NCBI RefSeq assembly: GCF_003664185.1
Contig: NZ_RCCS01000009.1
Span: forward strand, 62,001-126,000
Length of the DNA: 64,000 nucleotides
Origin: Tenacibaculum discolor
GTDB lineage: Bacteria > Bacteroidota > Bacteroidia > Flavobacteriales > Flavobacteriaceae
Direction of reading: 5' to 3'
The notes below the pieces were generated by a model, which saw nothing but the letters and a program-made list of their open reading frames with translations, did no database searches and was not told where the DNA came from. Positions 9,107-17,871 of the stretch are shown one piece after another; position 1 is the stretch's first letter, and each line of letters opens with the position of its first letter. The translations under genes were made by a program, and so were the position numbers.

Positions 9107-10951
9107 TTACATTATATCAAACTTACCGCTTGCTCCTTGTACTACAGTCATTTGCCCTTGTACTTTTGTTTGCTGTCCTTTTAATTCGGCTGCCGCTTGA
9201 CCTTCAATAGTTGTATTTTGCCCTTTAATAGTAGCTTTACTACTTGCCTCAATAGCCACATTTGCACTACTTGTAATGCTAGCATCTTTATCTGCCTGAG
9301 CTTTAATTGCTCCTTGAGATAAAATTGAAGTGTCTTTTTCTGACGCTGTTTTTATTTCTCCTTTTGCTTGTAGTTCAATATTTTCTTCTGCAATTATTTT
9401 CACATTCTTAGCAGAAAACTCCATAGTTTCAGCAGACTGAACAAACAATGATTTTTCTTTAGTATCAAAAGTTATAATACTTCCGTCTTTGTCTTTTATG
9501 GTTATTTTCTCCTTATCTTTTGTATCGTCTAACTCAATCGTATGTCCACCACGCGTAATAATGCTCTTTCTTACATTTTCTTCATCTCCTCCTGCTCCAT
9601 TTTTACCTGTAAACATGCTTCCCATTACAAAAGGACGATTAGGGTCGTTATGTTCAAAACCTACCATTACTTGATCGCCTATTTCTGGAATAAATACAAA
9701 TCCTCTATTGGTTTTAGTAAGATCACTGCTTCCTGCATCTGGAGTCATTACACGAATAAAATCTGTTTTTGCTCCAATAGCTTCTTGCCAGTAAAACTGA
9801 ACTTGTACACGTCCTTTACTTTCCGGATCTTTATTACTTACTACCTTAGCTACTTGATTATTAGCTACAGCTGGCGCTATACTTTCGTTTAATGGTAAAC
9901 TTTTTGTGTTTGCAGGGACAGCTTCAAAGGTATTATGATATGCTCCTCCAACATCAGCATAATGACTTATTTGAGTTATAATATATTCTCCATACTGTTT
10001 TACAGTATACTCACCTTCATCATACTTTGCTGCACTAACTTTTATTATAGTTCCTAAACAAAGTCCTTTTGTTACCCCACTAGCCTTAAGCACATTACCT
10101 CCTGCACTTAACCCTTGTAAACGCTTTTGTAAGTACTCATCTAATGATGATTTATCTTGTAAAAACACATCACTTACTCCAAAGTCTTTTACTTCTTTAT
10201 AAACTTGCTCTGATGCTTTAAGTGCAGTATTTGCTAAGTCGTTTAACCCTTCATTATTAGCTTTTAAGTCACCTTCAAAAAACTGATCATTTAACGAATC
10301 GTAACTATAAGTCGCTAAAGTAGGATTATACGTTTTGGTTTTTATTTGTAGTTCTTTTAAATCTTTACTGTATTCTAGCTCTATTGGTTTTTGACCTTCA
10401 GATTCAGGCTTTCCAAAAATAACGTCTACCCCATCAAAGTAAAACCATTCATTATATTGATATGCTAATCGTTGAAGGTATTTATAGTCGCTCTCTGCGT
10501 ATTGACATTGGTAAGGGATTACTGCAGTGTATGATGGACTAATCTTATTTTTGATAGCAGTAGCATCTACTATTTCTGTGACGATACTTCCTAAGTCTTT
10601 TTCTAACCAAGACTTTTGTTGTTTTCCATTTTCTAACAAAACTGTTTGAGACAATCCTTTAAGTATTAATTCGCCGTGTAATCCTATCTCATTATGACGC
10701 ATTGATACATCTAACACAACTCCTACAAAAGCTTTTCCAGAAACATTGGTGGTAAGTTGTTTACCTAACCATTCTTTTGATTTATCTAGTGTGTAGCTTC
10801 CTGCTTCTTCTACCGTTTCTATATCTACTACAACTTCAAAAGTATGATGCTTATATAAAAATTGGTTAATTGTAATTGTTTTATAGCTCTTTACAAAGTT
10901 ACCATCAATGGTAATTTGCTTATCTAATGCTTCTTCTTTTATCTTATGCAT
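9107..10951 (-). CDS. vgrG: T6SS spike protein VgrG (TssI)
   Basis: A 614-residue protein with the full VgrG plan. Gp27-like N-terminal domains (residues about 1-360) include a QCQYAESDYKYLQRL stretch. An OB-fold gp5-like domain (about 375-460) contains GRVQVQFYWQ, the conserved Pro-Glu-Ile-Gly-Asp-Gln-Val and NDPNRPFVMGSMF. The C-terminal needle of alternating short beta repeats (about 470-610) is rich in Ala/Lys/Gln. It forms the trimeric spike on the Hcp tube and accepts the PAAR tip; the PAAR gene follows 22 bases downstream. No extra toxin domain is present. Confidence 0.95.
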   Translation of the reverse strand: MHKIKEEALDKQITIDGNFVKSYKTITINQFLYKHHTFEVVVDIETVEEAGSYTLDKSKEWLGKQLTTNVSGKAFVGVVLDVSMRHNEIGLHGELILKGLSQTVLLENGKQQKSWLEKDLGSIVTEIVDATAIKNKISPSYTAVIPYQCQYAESDYKYLQRLAYQYNEWFYFDGVDVIFGKPESEGQKPIELEYSKDLKELQIKTKTYNPTLATYSYDSLNDQFFEGDLKANNEGLNDLANTALKASEQVYKEVKDFGVSDVFLQDKSSLDEYLQKRLQGLSAGGNVLKASGVTKGLCLGTIIKVSAAKYDEGEYTVKQYGEYIITQISHYADVGGAYHNTFEAVPANTKSLPLNESIAPAVANNQVAKVVSNKDPESKGRVQVQFYWQEAIGAKTDFIRVMTPDAGSSDLTKTNRGFVFIPEIGDQVMVGFEHNDPNRPFVMGSMFTGKNGAGGDEENVRKSIITRGGHTIELDDTKDKEKITIKDKDGSIITFDTKEKSLFVQSAETMEFSAKNVKIIAEENIELQAKGEIKTASEKDTSILSQGAIKAQADKDASITSSANVAIEASSKATIKGQNTTIEGQAAAELKGQQTKVQGQMTVVQGASGKFDIM

Positions 10952-11000
10952 GGGGGTATTTTTTCTTTGTTATAGTTAACTATCAACGCTTTTTTTGACA

Positions 11001-11038
11001 AAAAAAAAGACCTTCCTTTATAAAAAGAGAAGGTCTTT
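11001..11038 (-). terminator. Intrinsic terminator after hcp
   Basis: On the minus strand, AAAGACCTTC pairs with GAAGGTCTTT and is followed by a run of nine or more T. It lies between hcp and vgrG, so it probably lets hcp be expressed far above the spike and effector genes while some read-through feeds the operon. Confidence 0.85.
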
Positions 11039-11082
11039 AATAAATAAATTATATAAAACTAAAAGTTATTTAGTCCTTCTCA

Positions 11083-11481
11083 TTAAGCTACTGGCCAACG
11101 GTTATCTAAGTTAGCATTACCAATAAGTAATTCTTCAGCAGAGAAAGTAACTGTTAATTTCATTGGAATTTCGTTGTTTACATCTAAATCTTCTTTAAAA
11201 TAAACGATGTAAGCGTTTTTGAATTCCACTTCTTTCATTTTTGAATCTTCATCAGTTTTCTTGAAAACAATTTTTCCATCAACAGACTTAAATTGGCTAT
11301 TTACCATTGCCTCAATTACTGATGTATCTGATGTAGACTCGATAGTTAAAGTAACTCTTCCTCCATTTACACTTGAAGATGGTTTACCTTTTGTATCTGT
11401 GTTTCTGTTTAAGCTGTACTCAGCTTGTAATACGTCGAATTCTTTTCCTGCGAATTCGAAACTTGCTCTAAATGATCCCAT
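11083..11481 (-). CDS. tssD: T6SS tube protein Hcp/TssD
   Basis: A 132-residue protein with the Bacteroidota TssD pattern: FEFAGKEFDVLQAEYSLNR at the start, Gly-Lys-Pro-Ser-Ser, Gly-Gly-Arg-Val-Thr-Leu-Thr-Ile-Glu-Ser, Lys-Glu-Val-Glu-Phe-Lys-Asn-Ala-Tyr, and a closing LTVTFSAEELLIGNANL. It forms hexameric rings stacked into the inner tube. It has its own promoter (11644-11675), a long leader and a strong terminator, as expected for the most abundant T6SS component. A second TssD with an extension is at 17872-18657. Confidence 0.93.
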   Translation of the reverse strand: MGSFRASFEFAGKEFDVLQAEYSLNRNTDTKGKPSSSVNGGRVTLTIESTSDTSVIEAMVNSQFKSVDGKIVFKKTDEDSKMKEVEFKNAYIVYFKEDLDVNNEIPMKLTVTFSAEELLIGNANLDNRWPVA

Positions 11482-11526
11482 AGTTTCTTTTTTTTGGGTT
11501 AAATAATTAAATTAAAATACTTTTTA

Positions 11527-11592
11527 GAGCTTTCTCCATAAAAAAAAGAGAAAGCTTTAAACAATATAAAACCTTCTCTTTTTTTATTTTTT
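11527..11592 (-). promoter_or_regulatory. Paired hairpins in the hcp leader (possible attenuator)
   Basis: Within the ~155-nt leader of hcp, AGCTTTCTC pairs with GAGAAAGCT (9 bp). An overlapping alternative pairs an A-rich AAGAGAA with TTCTCTT followed by T residues. The two structures are mutually exclusive because they share the central TTCTC. The second resembles a weak terminator reading leftward. It may be a leader attenuator or only the terminator of the upstream gene at 11790. Confidence 0.4.
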
Positions 11593-11643
11593 GGCGCCAT
11601 TCTATAAGAAGAAAGAAGATAACAAATATTGCCTTATGTGATG

Positions 11644-11675
11644 TAAATGTATATTATAGTTTTTTTACTTCCAAA
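11644..11675 (-). promoter_or_regulatory. Probable hcp promoter (Bacteroidota type)
   Basis: On the minus strand a TTTG (-33) is followed after 20 bases by TACATTTA, one base from the TAnnTTTG -7 consensus of Bacteroidota. The predicted transcript start near 11637 gives a leader of about 155 nt before the hcp ATG. Confidence 0.55.
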
Positions 11676-11789
11676 TTTTTATGTAAAAAAATTGTTACTT
11701 TTTTAAAATTATTTTTTCAAGAAAACTTAATAATCTTAGCTGAACAAAGACTACTACTAGTCAAGTTAACTTTTATGATCTTAAAAAAT

Positions 11790-12284
11790 TTATTGTGTCT
11801 TTGAAAAGTGTTTTATTTTAAATCCCATATTTTCATACAAAGTAATAAGCTCGTCTTTATCATTATAATCTTTAATGTCTTTTACTTTCCAACTAACTTT
11901 TTCTTTTGTGGCTTCATCAACAAGGTTAAATAAATGCATCATTGCAACTTCTTCAAGTCCTTTTTCTTTTCCATTCCTATCTTGCAAAAAAACCTCTTTA
12001 CTTCTAATTTTATCCCACATCTTCACCCATAACCCAGATTCTTTAACTGAAGGCATGTTCATAGTGTCAATATCAAAAACTTCTATTTCATTTTCTTTGG
12101 AATTTATTGCTACTAATACTGCAACCCCTTTATTAGTTGTTTCTATTACACATTTTGCTCCATCTCCTACACGCTCATCTAATAAATACTTAACTTTTTT
12201 TAAACGGGTTCTTTCTAGCTCTATCCCTTGTTCTCTCTTTCTTAACTCTTTTAATTTTTTTCTAAATATCAGTTTAAAAATCAT
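11790..12284 (-). CDS. Small protein with a GNAT-like C-terminal end, function unknown
   Basis: A 164-residue soluble protein. A basic helical start (residues 1-35) is followed by alternating beta-like segments and a C-terminal DELITLYENMGFKIKHF stretch that resembles the closing element of GNAT acetyltransferases (Leu-Tyr-x-x-x-Gly-Phe). I cannot see a clear acetyl-CoA-binding Arg/Gln-x-x-Gly-x-Gly/Ala loop, so this may be a degenerate GNAT fold or chance. It closes effector module B and is separated from the preceding lipoprotein gene by about 385 bases, so it may be an independent gene. Confidence 0.45.
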   Translation of the reverse strand: MIFKLIFRKKLKELRKREQGIELERTRLKKVKYLLDERVGDGAKCVIETTNKGVAVLVAINSKENEIEVFDIDTMNMPSVKESGLWVKMWDKIRSKEVFLQDRNGKEKGLEEVAMMHLFNLVDEATKEKVSWKVKDIKDYNDKDELITLYENMGFKIKHFSKTQ

Positions 12285-12668
12285 ATATATAAATTTAATT
12301 GAAAAACTACTACTAACTCGTTTATAGTTGTAAGAAGAAAGAATTGTATTATTTTTTTAAATTGGCTACTACTATAATTTTATAGTAGTCCTTTTTCTTC
12401 TTCAAAACATTAAGAATGTTAGATTTATTCTTCTTTTTAGCAGTTAAGCAAAAGTAGTAAGTTTTTTATATTGACTGACAGTAATTACTAATAATATATA
12501 TAAAATTAAAGACGTTAAAGTTTAGTTGCTAATTACAATGGTTCATCTCAGCAAAAACTAATCTTGCAGTATTGTTACCTCAGATTTTTTTAATACCTAG
12601 AGGTTGAAAATTTATATCTAACTCAAAATTATAAATCGGAACTTCTTATGTTTTAGTTATAAATAATC
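12285..12668. other. 384-bp gap with no recognised gene
   Basis: Very AT-rich DNA with stops in all frames on both strands. I saw no RNA gene, convincing terminator or short signal-peptide ORF. It separates two genes at the edge of the effector modules and could hold remnants of lost effector or immunity genes, but no homology is visible. Confidence 0.5.
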
Positions 12669-13346
12669 TTATTTTTTTATTTTCTTAAAATAACCTTGGG
12701 TATCTATTTTATACTTATTTGTATATATTACTCTTTCAATTTCTTTTTTTTCTTCTATATCGTAACAAGATTGTTCATCAATGGTTGTAATTGTATAATC
12801 TTTATCAATTTCAAAGCTCCTATCCCATCCACATTCATAATTCTTTCCTCCTACAACAATCAGTTTATCAACAGTTTTGTTATTACTGTTTATAGTTTGT
12901 AACTCAAAATACGGCAGATAATAATCTTGTTCTTTATTTGAATAAATAAATAAAAGCACTTTATACTTATTTTTATCTGGAAACCTCTTATAAAAATATC
13001 CTTTTCCTTTATAAGGATAACTATCTTCCTCTTTAGCGTATAAATCCTCTTTTAATTTAAACTCAGTTTTATCAGAAAACAAAAAATTCAACTCCGATTT
13101 CTCACTTATTTCATTTTTCTGCTTTAAGCTATCAGTAAGAGCAAATAAAAAATCATTATTATAGTCATACGAATACGTATAAGGTAACTTTTTAATAGAA
13201 ACAGTATCCCAGCTAAATGCTTGTATACTTTCTACTACAGGAACTTCAACAAGCTTTTTTTCGTTATCCTTAGACATTTTACAACTTATTAAAAACAAAA
13301 TAGATGTAAAAAATATTATTAAATTGTAGGCTTCGTTTTTTGTCAT
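12669..13346 (-). CDS. Lipoprotein, candidate orphan immunity protein
   Basis: The start is taken at the internal ATG at 13346 (MTKNEAYN), which puts a normal lipoprotein signal first. The lipobox FLISCK has its Cys near residue 23. An ATG seven codons earlier (13365-13367) would give an odd polar extension. The mature part (about 200 residues) is hydrophilic, Lys/Glu/Tyr-rich, with no recognised domain. Lipoproteins of this kind follow both cell-wall effector genes in this module, so a periplasmic immunity role is likely, but no cognate effector lies directly upstream; the next gene up is another lipoprotein. Confidence 0.55.
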   Translation of the reverse strand: MTKNEAYNLIIFFTSILFLISCKMSKDNEKKLVEVPVVESIQAFSWDTVSIKKLPYTYSYDYNNDFLFALTDSLKQKNEISEKSELNFLFSDKTEFKLKEDLYAKEEDSYPYKGKGYFYKRFPDKNKYKVLLFIYSNKEQDYYLPYFELQTINSNNKTVDKLIVVGGKNYECGWDRSFEIDKDYTITTIDEQSCYDIEEKKEIERVIYTNKYKIDTQGYFKKIKK

Positions 13347-13524
13347 TTTTTTGGCCTCTATTACCATATATCTTCATCTCAATTAGCACTATTAAACCTA
13401 ATAATTCTTATAATCAAAATTTCCGCTGCCCAAATAATTACATTAATAGATATGTTTCATTTAATTTGAAAGCCTTAAACTTAGCTAAGAGAATTTAACT
13501 TTTTTATATTCTGGAAAGATATAA

Positions 13525-14226
13525 CTAACTTATTCTTTCTAAAACTTGACTTGGTATTTTACTTTCTTTGTTTTTAGCTTTCATTTGTTCAATATAAATT
13601 TTATATGCTTGTTTAGCTTCCTCTTTTTTACCTAAGCCCCAATATGCATCTCCTAAATTAAGATATGCAACTGTCCTGTTTGGAAACTCTTTTATGATTA
13701 CTTCAAGAATATAAACGGCTTCTTCATATAAACCCGATTGCTCAAGAAAATAAGCTTTGTCATTAAAAAAAACTAAATTATCTTCATTTACTTTGAGTTG
13801 TTTTATAAGGTTAATGTATTTAAAACTACAGTAAGGGATTCGCTCATAGTAGTTCATACTGTTTCCATAGTTTTGAATTAAAATAGTGTCTCTATGACAA
13901 GAGCCATTAAATTCATTTGAAAAACTCACTTCCTTCTCTTTAGCTTTTAAAAATAATTCTCCTTTTTTTTCTACTTTCGAACCTTTAAAAAAGGTATATA
14001 AATATTTTTCTTCCTCTTTATCTATCTTTAACCAAAAGTCACAATCTCCACTAAACTCATCTGGGAAGTATATCCCCTCTAACAAGTAGTCCTTGATTAC
14101 CTCTTTTTTATTTTTAGAAGCAAACTCATTTTTCAATGTTTTACTTTCTTTATTCCTTTCTTTTTTACATTGAATTAAAATGATCGAAAAAACGAATAAT
14201 ACAATTAATATTTGTTTATTTTTCAT
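13525..14226 (-). CDS. TPR-containing lipoprotein, candidate immunity to the GH19 effector
   Basis: A 233-residue protein with a lipoprotein signal (IILIQCKK, Cys near residue 20). The C-terminal ~90 residues look like tetratricopeptide repeats (AVYILEVIIKEFPN and LNLGDAYWGLGKKEEAKQAY). Its ATG overlaps the end of the GH19 effector reading frame by 11 bases, the typical arrangement of an effector-immunity pair. An outer- or inner-membrane-anchored periplasmic protein is the right kind of partner for a peptidoglycan hydrolase. It remains intact although the effector appears broken. Confidence 0.6.
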   Translation of the reverse strand: MKNKQILIVLFVFSIILIQCKKERNKESKTLKNEFASKNKKEVIKDYLLEGIYFPDEFSGDCDFWLKIDKEEEKYLYTFFKGSKVEKKGELFLKAKEKEVSFSNEFNGSCHRDTILIQNYGNSMNYYERIPYCSFKYINLIKQLKVNEDNLVFFNDKAYFLEQSGLYEEAVYILEVIIKEFPNRTVAYLNLGDAYWGLGKKEEAKQAYKIYIEQMKAKNKESKIPSQVLERIS

Positions 14227-15549
14227 TTTTTAAAGCTTTTATACGTAACTCTGCTGCTTCTCTTACTTTTACATAATATTTTTTATTCTCCCCTCCTCCA
14301 GTACTTTTTTTAATTGAAGAAAAATTAGAGATTGATTTTATCCCATACCAATTTTTTTTAGAATAACTGGAGTCAGTCAACTCAATAAACCTTTCATACC
14401 CCTCTAATGATTTCGTTTTATCTTTAGTACATCCTGATTTAGATAAATCTGGGTCATGCCATAACCCCCAAGCAAATGAAGCTCTTTTATCATTATAAGC
14501 TTCACTCTCATTAAATTTATAATCTGTAGTATCGCTTTTTTTATTTGAACAAGAATTATATAACTCCTTAAAACCTTTTTTTACATATTTTAACCTATCA
14601 TTATATCCATTAAACCCCCATTAATAAGCCTTGTAATAAATATAAAATCATTATTATCAGCTTCATCATTTAACTTTGCTTTTTGTCCCCAAAACCAACC
14701 TGCTGATTTAGCTGCATGAGGGTCTTCTTCTAACTTTTCCTTATTTTTTTGGGATGACGTAAAGTCTTCATCAACAAATTCTCCATAAGCTTCATAGTTT
14801 GACTTGAAAATCAACTGAATCAAACCTCTACCTTTAAATCCTCCATAATCTGTTTCACTTGCTCCTATTTCTTCAGTATACCTAAAGCTGCCTGATTCAT
14901 GAATCAACTGTGCTAAATAATGAATTTTACGAAGACACGTATTGATTCCATTATCTTTAAAAGACTCATTAATTCCTTTTATATGCTCTTCTATATTTGC
15001 ATCTGTAGCACTAGTCGCTATATTTTTTATTTGCTCCTTAGTTAAATCCGACTTACAACAATCATTTCCCTTTAACTCAAACCACTTGCCGTCTATATCT
15101 AACCAACGGTTAGGTGTTGTGCGTTGGTCTGGTTCTCCATCTTTATCTGGATTCGTTCCATTATATACTACTTTTATACCATTAGGAGTATGGGCATCAA
15201 TTAATAGACACATAAACGCCTTTTTATCCTTAAGCTTATCTAACTCTTCTTTTTCTCTTTTGGTATCTTTACCTCCTAACGTAACTTTAAATATTGCCCA
15301 ATCTTTAAAATCATCTTTATTTGTAATTTTACTATCTTTTGCATATGCTCCTACAAGTGCTTCAGCTATTGTATTTGTACCTTTCTCATGCCGTAACATT
15401 AAACCTTTTTCTTCAGTTTCTAACTTCATTTCCTCATCCTTTCCTTGTTTAACATTCAACCATATTTTTTTATTTGACAAGTTTGATGTTTTTACAACTA
15501 TATAAACTTCATCGCCTAAATTTGCTGACTTTAAACTCTTAAAAGTCAC
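14216..15549 (-). pseudogene. GH19 muramidase/chitinase-like T6SS effector, frameshifted and 5'-truncated
   Basis: The main frame (14590-15549, GTG start) encodes an adaptor-like domain (SANLGDEVYIVVKTSN) followed by a GH19-type catalytic region: AQLIHESGSFRYTEEIGA, then GGFKGRGLIQL, then ITRLINGG. The family's Glu in His-Glu-Ser-Gly is present. At 14612-14619 (CCCCC/AAA on the plus strand) the frame breaks. One extra base would give the expected Asn-Gly-Gly-Phe-Asn-Gly-Tyr-Asn-Asp-Arg, and translation would continue for ~125 residues to a stop at 14216. Upstream, the same frame is open to 15705 and encodes a shrunken LysM-like stretch (GLTSDTIYVGKTLNIG) but has no ATG, GTG or TTG. Either a real pseudogene or a homopolymer sequencing error. 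Confidence 0.75.
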
Positions 15550-15655
15550 TTTATCTCCTATTTTTTCTTTTTTAGGTTGTGAACCAATGTTTAGAGTTTT
15601 TCCTACATAAATGGTATCGCTTGTTAAGCCATTGTATTCTTTTACTTTTGCTATT

Positions 15656-16330
15656 TTACTTAATGAATCCTGAACTACTAATTTTATAAGTCTCTTTTTC
15701 TTTTTTTACTTTTGGAGTATCTCTTTCACCTATTATTTCTCCTTCTTCATCTAATAACAGCCAATTTTCTTCTATTTTATTTATTATTATCTCAGATAAT
15801 TTATCATTAAATATAAAATCATACTTTAAAACCAATTCAAAACTAAAACGATTATAAACAATTAAATAATCTATTTGTTCTCCATCATGGTTAAATATGT
15901 TTAACTGAAAACTAACTCCTGGAATATCATTCTCTCCATAATATTGAACAAAACTTCCTATAGTAATGTAATCATCTTTTACTTGTTTAAAGAAAGGATA
16001 GTACTTTTTCCCTGTTATATTATAAAAAAAGTTACCGTTATCATGCTCTGTTTTATTACTATTAAAAAAAGAATGAACACATTTATCATAAATATTTAAG
16101 CTATCTTTTTTTATAAAGTACCCTGAATCATCCTCTTTTGTATAATTTCTTATACTTTTTTCTAGTTTAATTTTACTATAGTTAGGTATACTCTCAATAC
16201 ATTTTTGAAAATCATTCTTCTTTTTATTTAGAACTATTATCTCTTCTTTGTCTTTATTATTTTCACTTTTTATACTTTTCTTACAACCTAAAGACAACGT
16301 GGCTAAAAATAATATCAATAAATATCTCAT
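15656..16330 (-). CDS. Lipoprotein, candidate immunity to the LAS-type peptidase effector
   Basis: A 224-residue protein with a clear lipoprotein signal (LSLGCKKS, Cys near residue 16) and a hydrophilic mature domain containing several Tyr/Phe-rich beta-like segments. No known domain is recognised. Its ATG overlaps the stop of the upstream effector by four bases (ATGA type), which implies coupled translation. It would sit in the periplasm, where a peptidoglycan peptidase arrives from attackers. Confidence 0.62.
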   Translation of the reverse strand: MRYLLILFLATLSLGCKKSIKSENNKDKEEIIVLNKKKNDFQKCIESIPNYSKIKLEKSIRNYTKEDDSGYFIKKDSLNIYDKCVHSFFNSNKTEHDNGNFFYNITGKKYYPFFKQVKDDYITIGSFVQYYGENDIPGVSFQLNIFNHDGEQIDYLIVYNRFSFELVLKYDFIFNDKLSEIIINKIEENWLLLDEEGEIIGERDTPKVKKEKETYKISSSGFIK

Positions 16331-17865
16331 ATCTCTTTAATTTTTGAAAAATCAAATCCTGTTAAATGTAAATGGTGATGATGTCTATATTTAACGTTCC
16401 CTGTAGTCTTCTTCATATGCTTTGTATGAGGAAGAAGTGTTTCTTCTTTTACTTTTTTCAAAACCTTCTTTTTGGTTTTTTCATCCAAAACTTCTTTTTC
16501 TACTTCTCTATCAAAATTTTCTGAATACATTTTTGATTTTCGCCCCCAACCAAACTTATATAGAGCATTGTTAAACTTTACCTGCCTTTCATAATCAAAA
16601 TGACTGTCTTGTAATACTGTTCGTTCACCATTTTTATTAGTACTTAAATACCTTAAATCTCCTTTTTCTCCATTAATATGCGAAGAACTTCCTCCAGCTG
16701 TATTACCATTTTTTATACTAAATCCATTAAACCCTAAATCTTCAATACTTTCCTCTATCATAGCTCCTATTAATCCTGCAAAACAATCTGGGTTAATATA
16801 CCATCTTTGTGAAGCACTATTCCAACTAGAAAAAGCAAACTTAACAGCGCCTGAACTATACTCTTTTATATCCTTTGAATATGCTAATAAAATATAGTCT
16901 TCTTTAGTTGATATCACATCTTTTTTTACATGCCTTTTTGTTTTATGAATTGCTGCTTCACCTAAAGTATGCTTCTTGTTATTTGAGTCATAATAATAAT
17001 AAATTACTTTTTGTGGTTTTGAAATTTTTGTCTTTTCAATTTTACCATCACTGTAAATATTATATTCAAGCGTAGAATTATCCTTTAGCTCAAACCAATT
17101 ATCATCTCCATAATACCAAAAGTTTGGACGGTTATCAAAAATTTCCTCATATTTTACTTCAAGCCAATTTTGATTTTCAGGCTCTGCATCAACGACCATA
17201 AACAACTTTGTTTTTTTGTCAGTTGTTTTATTTAAAGCTTCTCTGTATTTTTTCTGATCTTTCTCTTCTTTAGGTGATAGTGTAACTGCATCTATTGCAA
17301 AGTTTCTAAAATCTTCAGCATTTGATATGTTCTTTTTATTTTGCTCTGTAAATCTGCTTACATACGTTTCTACAACACTAGTTTTTTTACCATCCTGTTG
17401 TAAAACTATAGAACTATCTTTTGCTACCAAACAATCTTTTTCGGCTTGTTTTAAACTTAACTTTATACGTTTATTAGCCATATTTTCAGTTTCAACCACC
17501 ATATACACCTCATCTCCTAAATTAGCATTAGCTAGTTTTGTAAACTCTATTTTTGGCAGAGTTAAAGGAATATCAATACAATCTCCTTTAGTATATGAGT
17601 CTTTTTTAAGTACCTCTACTATGTGAGCAACTGTTGTCTGCTGTTGCTTTTTTTGTAAACCTCCCTTAATGTTTTTATAAATAATTGTTGCTATTTTTTC
17701 CTTACGAGTTTTGGTGCTTGTATTATTGCTCCCTTTAAAAGTATAACTTTCAGTTTCTCCTGTTTTCTCTGTACCTTTAATTTCTTTTTTTGCTAAATAA
17801 GCTTTTTTTACTCGTTGTATTTTAATACCTAAAGTATTGCTTGGTTTTACGGTTAGTGTTGCCAT
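16327..17865 (-). CDS. LAS-type metallopeptidase T6SS effector (peptidoglycan hydrolase candidate)
   Basis: A 512-residue protein. Residues about 75-100 look like a degenerate LysM. Residues 114-150 carry the module's shared adaptor pattern (NANLGDEVYMVVETEN). The C-terminal domain has the metal motif of LAS peptidases (MepA, D-Ala-D-Ala carboxypeptidases): Ser-His396-x-x-Gly-x-x-x-Asp403, and near the end a His-rich HHHHLHL stretch (495-501) supplying the closing His-x-His. Such enzymes cut peptide cross-links in peptidoglycan. It follows an extended TssD gene by six bases and is overlapped by a lipoprotein gene, completing a carrier-effector-immunity set. The substrate bond is not predictable from sequence alone. 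Confidence 0.72.
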   Translation of the reverse strand: MATLTVKPSNTLGIKIQRVKKAYLAKKEIKGTEKTGETESYTFKGSNNTSTKTRKEKIATIIYKNIKGGLQKKQQQTTVAHIVEVLKKDSYTKGDCIDIPLTLPKIEFTKLANANLGDEVYMVVETENMANKRIKLSLKQAEKDCLVAKDSSIVLQQDGKKTSVVETYVSRFTEQNKKNISNAEDFRNFAIDAVTLSPKEEKDQKKYREALNKTTDKKTKLFMVVDAEPENQNWLEVKYEEIFDNRPNFWYYGDDNWFELKDNSTLEYNIYSDGKIEKTKISKPQKVIYYYYDSNNKKHTLGEAAIHKTKRHVKKDVISTKEDYILLAYSKDIKEYSSGAVKFAFSSWNSASQRWYINPDCFAGLIGAMIEESIEDLGFNGFSIKNGNTAGGSSSHINGEKGDLRYLSTNKNGERTVLQDSHFDYERQVKFNNALYKFGWGRKSKMYSENFDREVEKEVLDEKTKKKVLKKVKEETLLPHTKHMKKTTGNVKYRHHHHLHLTGFDFSKIKEI

Positions 17866-17871
17866 AGCTAA

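Noticed and set aside
11875..12327. 150-residue plus-strand frame opposite the 164-residue gene
   Set aside because: Ser/Phe-rich antisense shadow without coding character.
14942..15505. 187-residue plus-strand frame opposite the GH19 gene
   Set aside because: Antisense shadow of a gene with clear catalytic motifs; no start context or homology.
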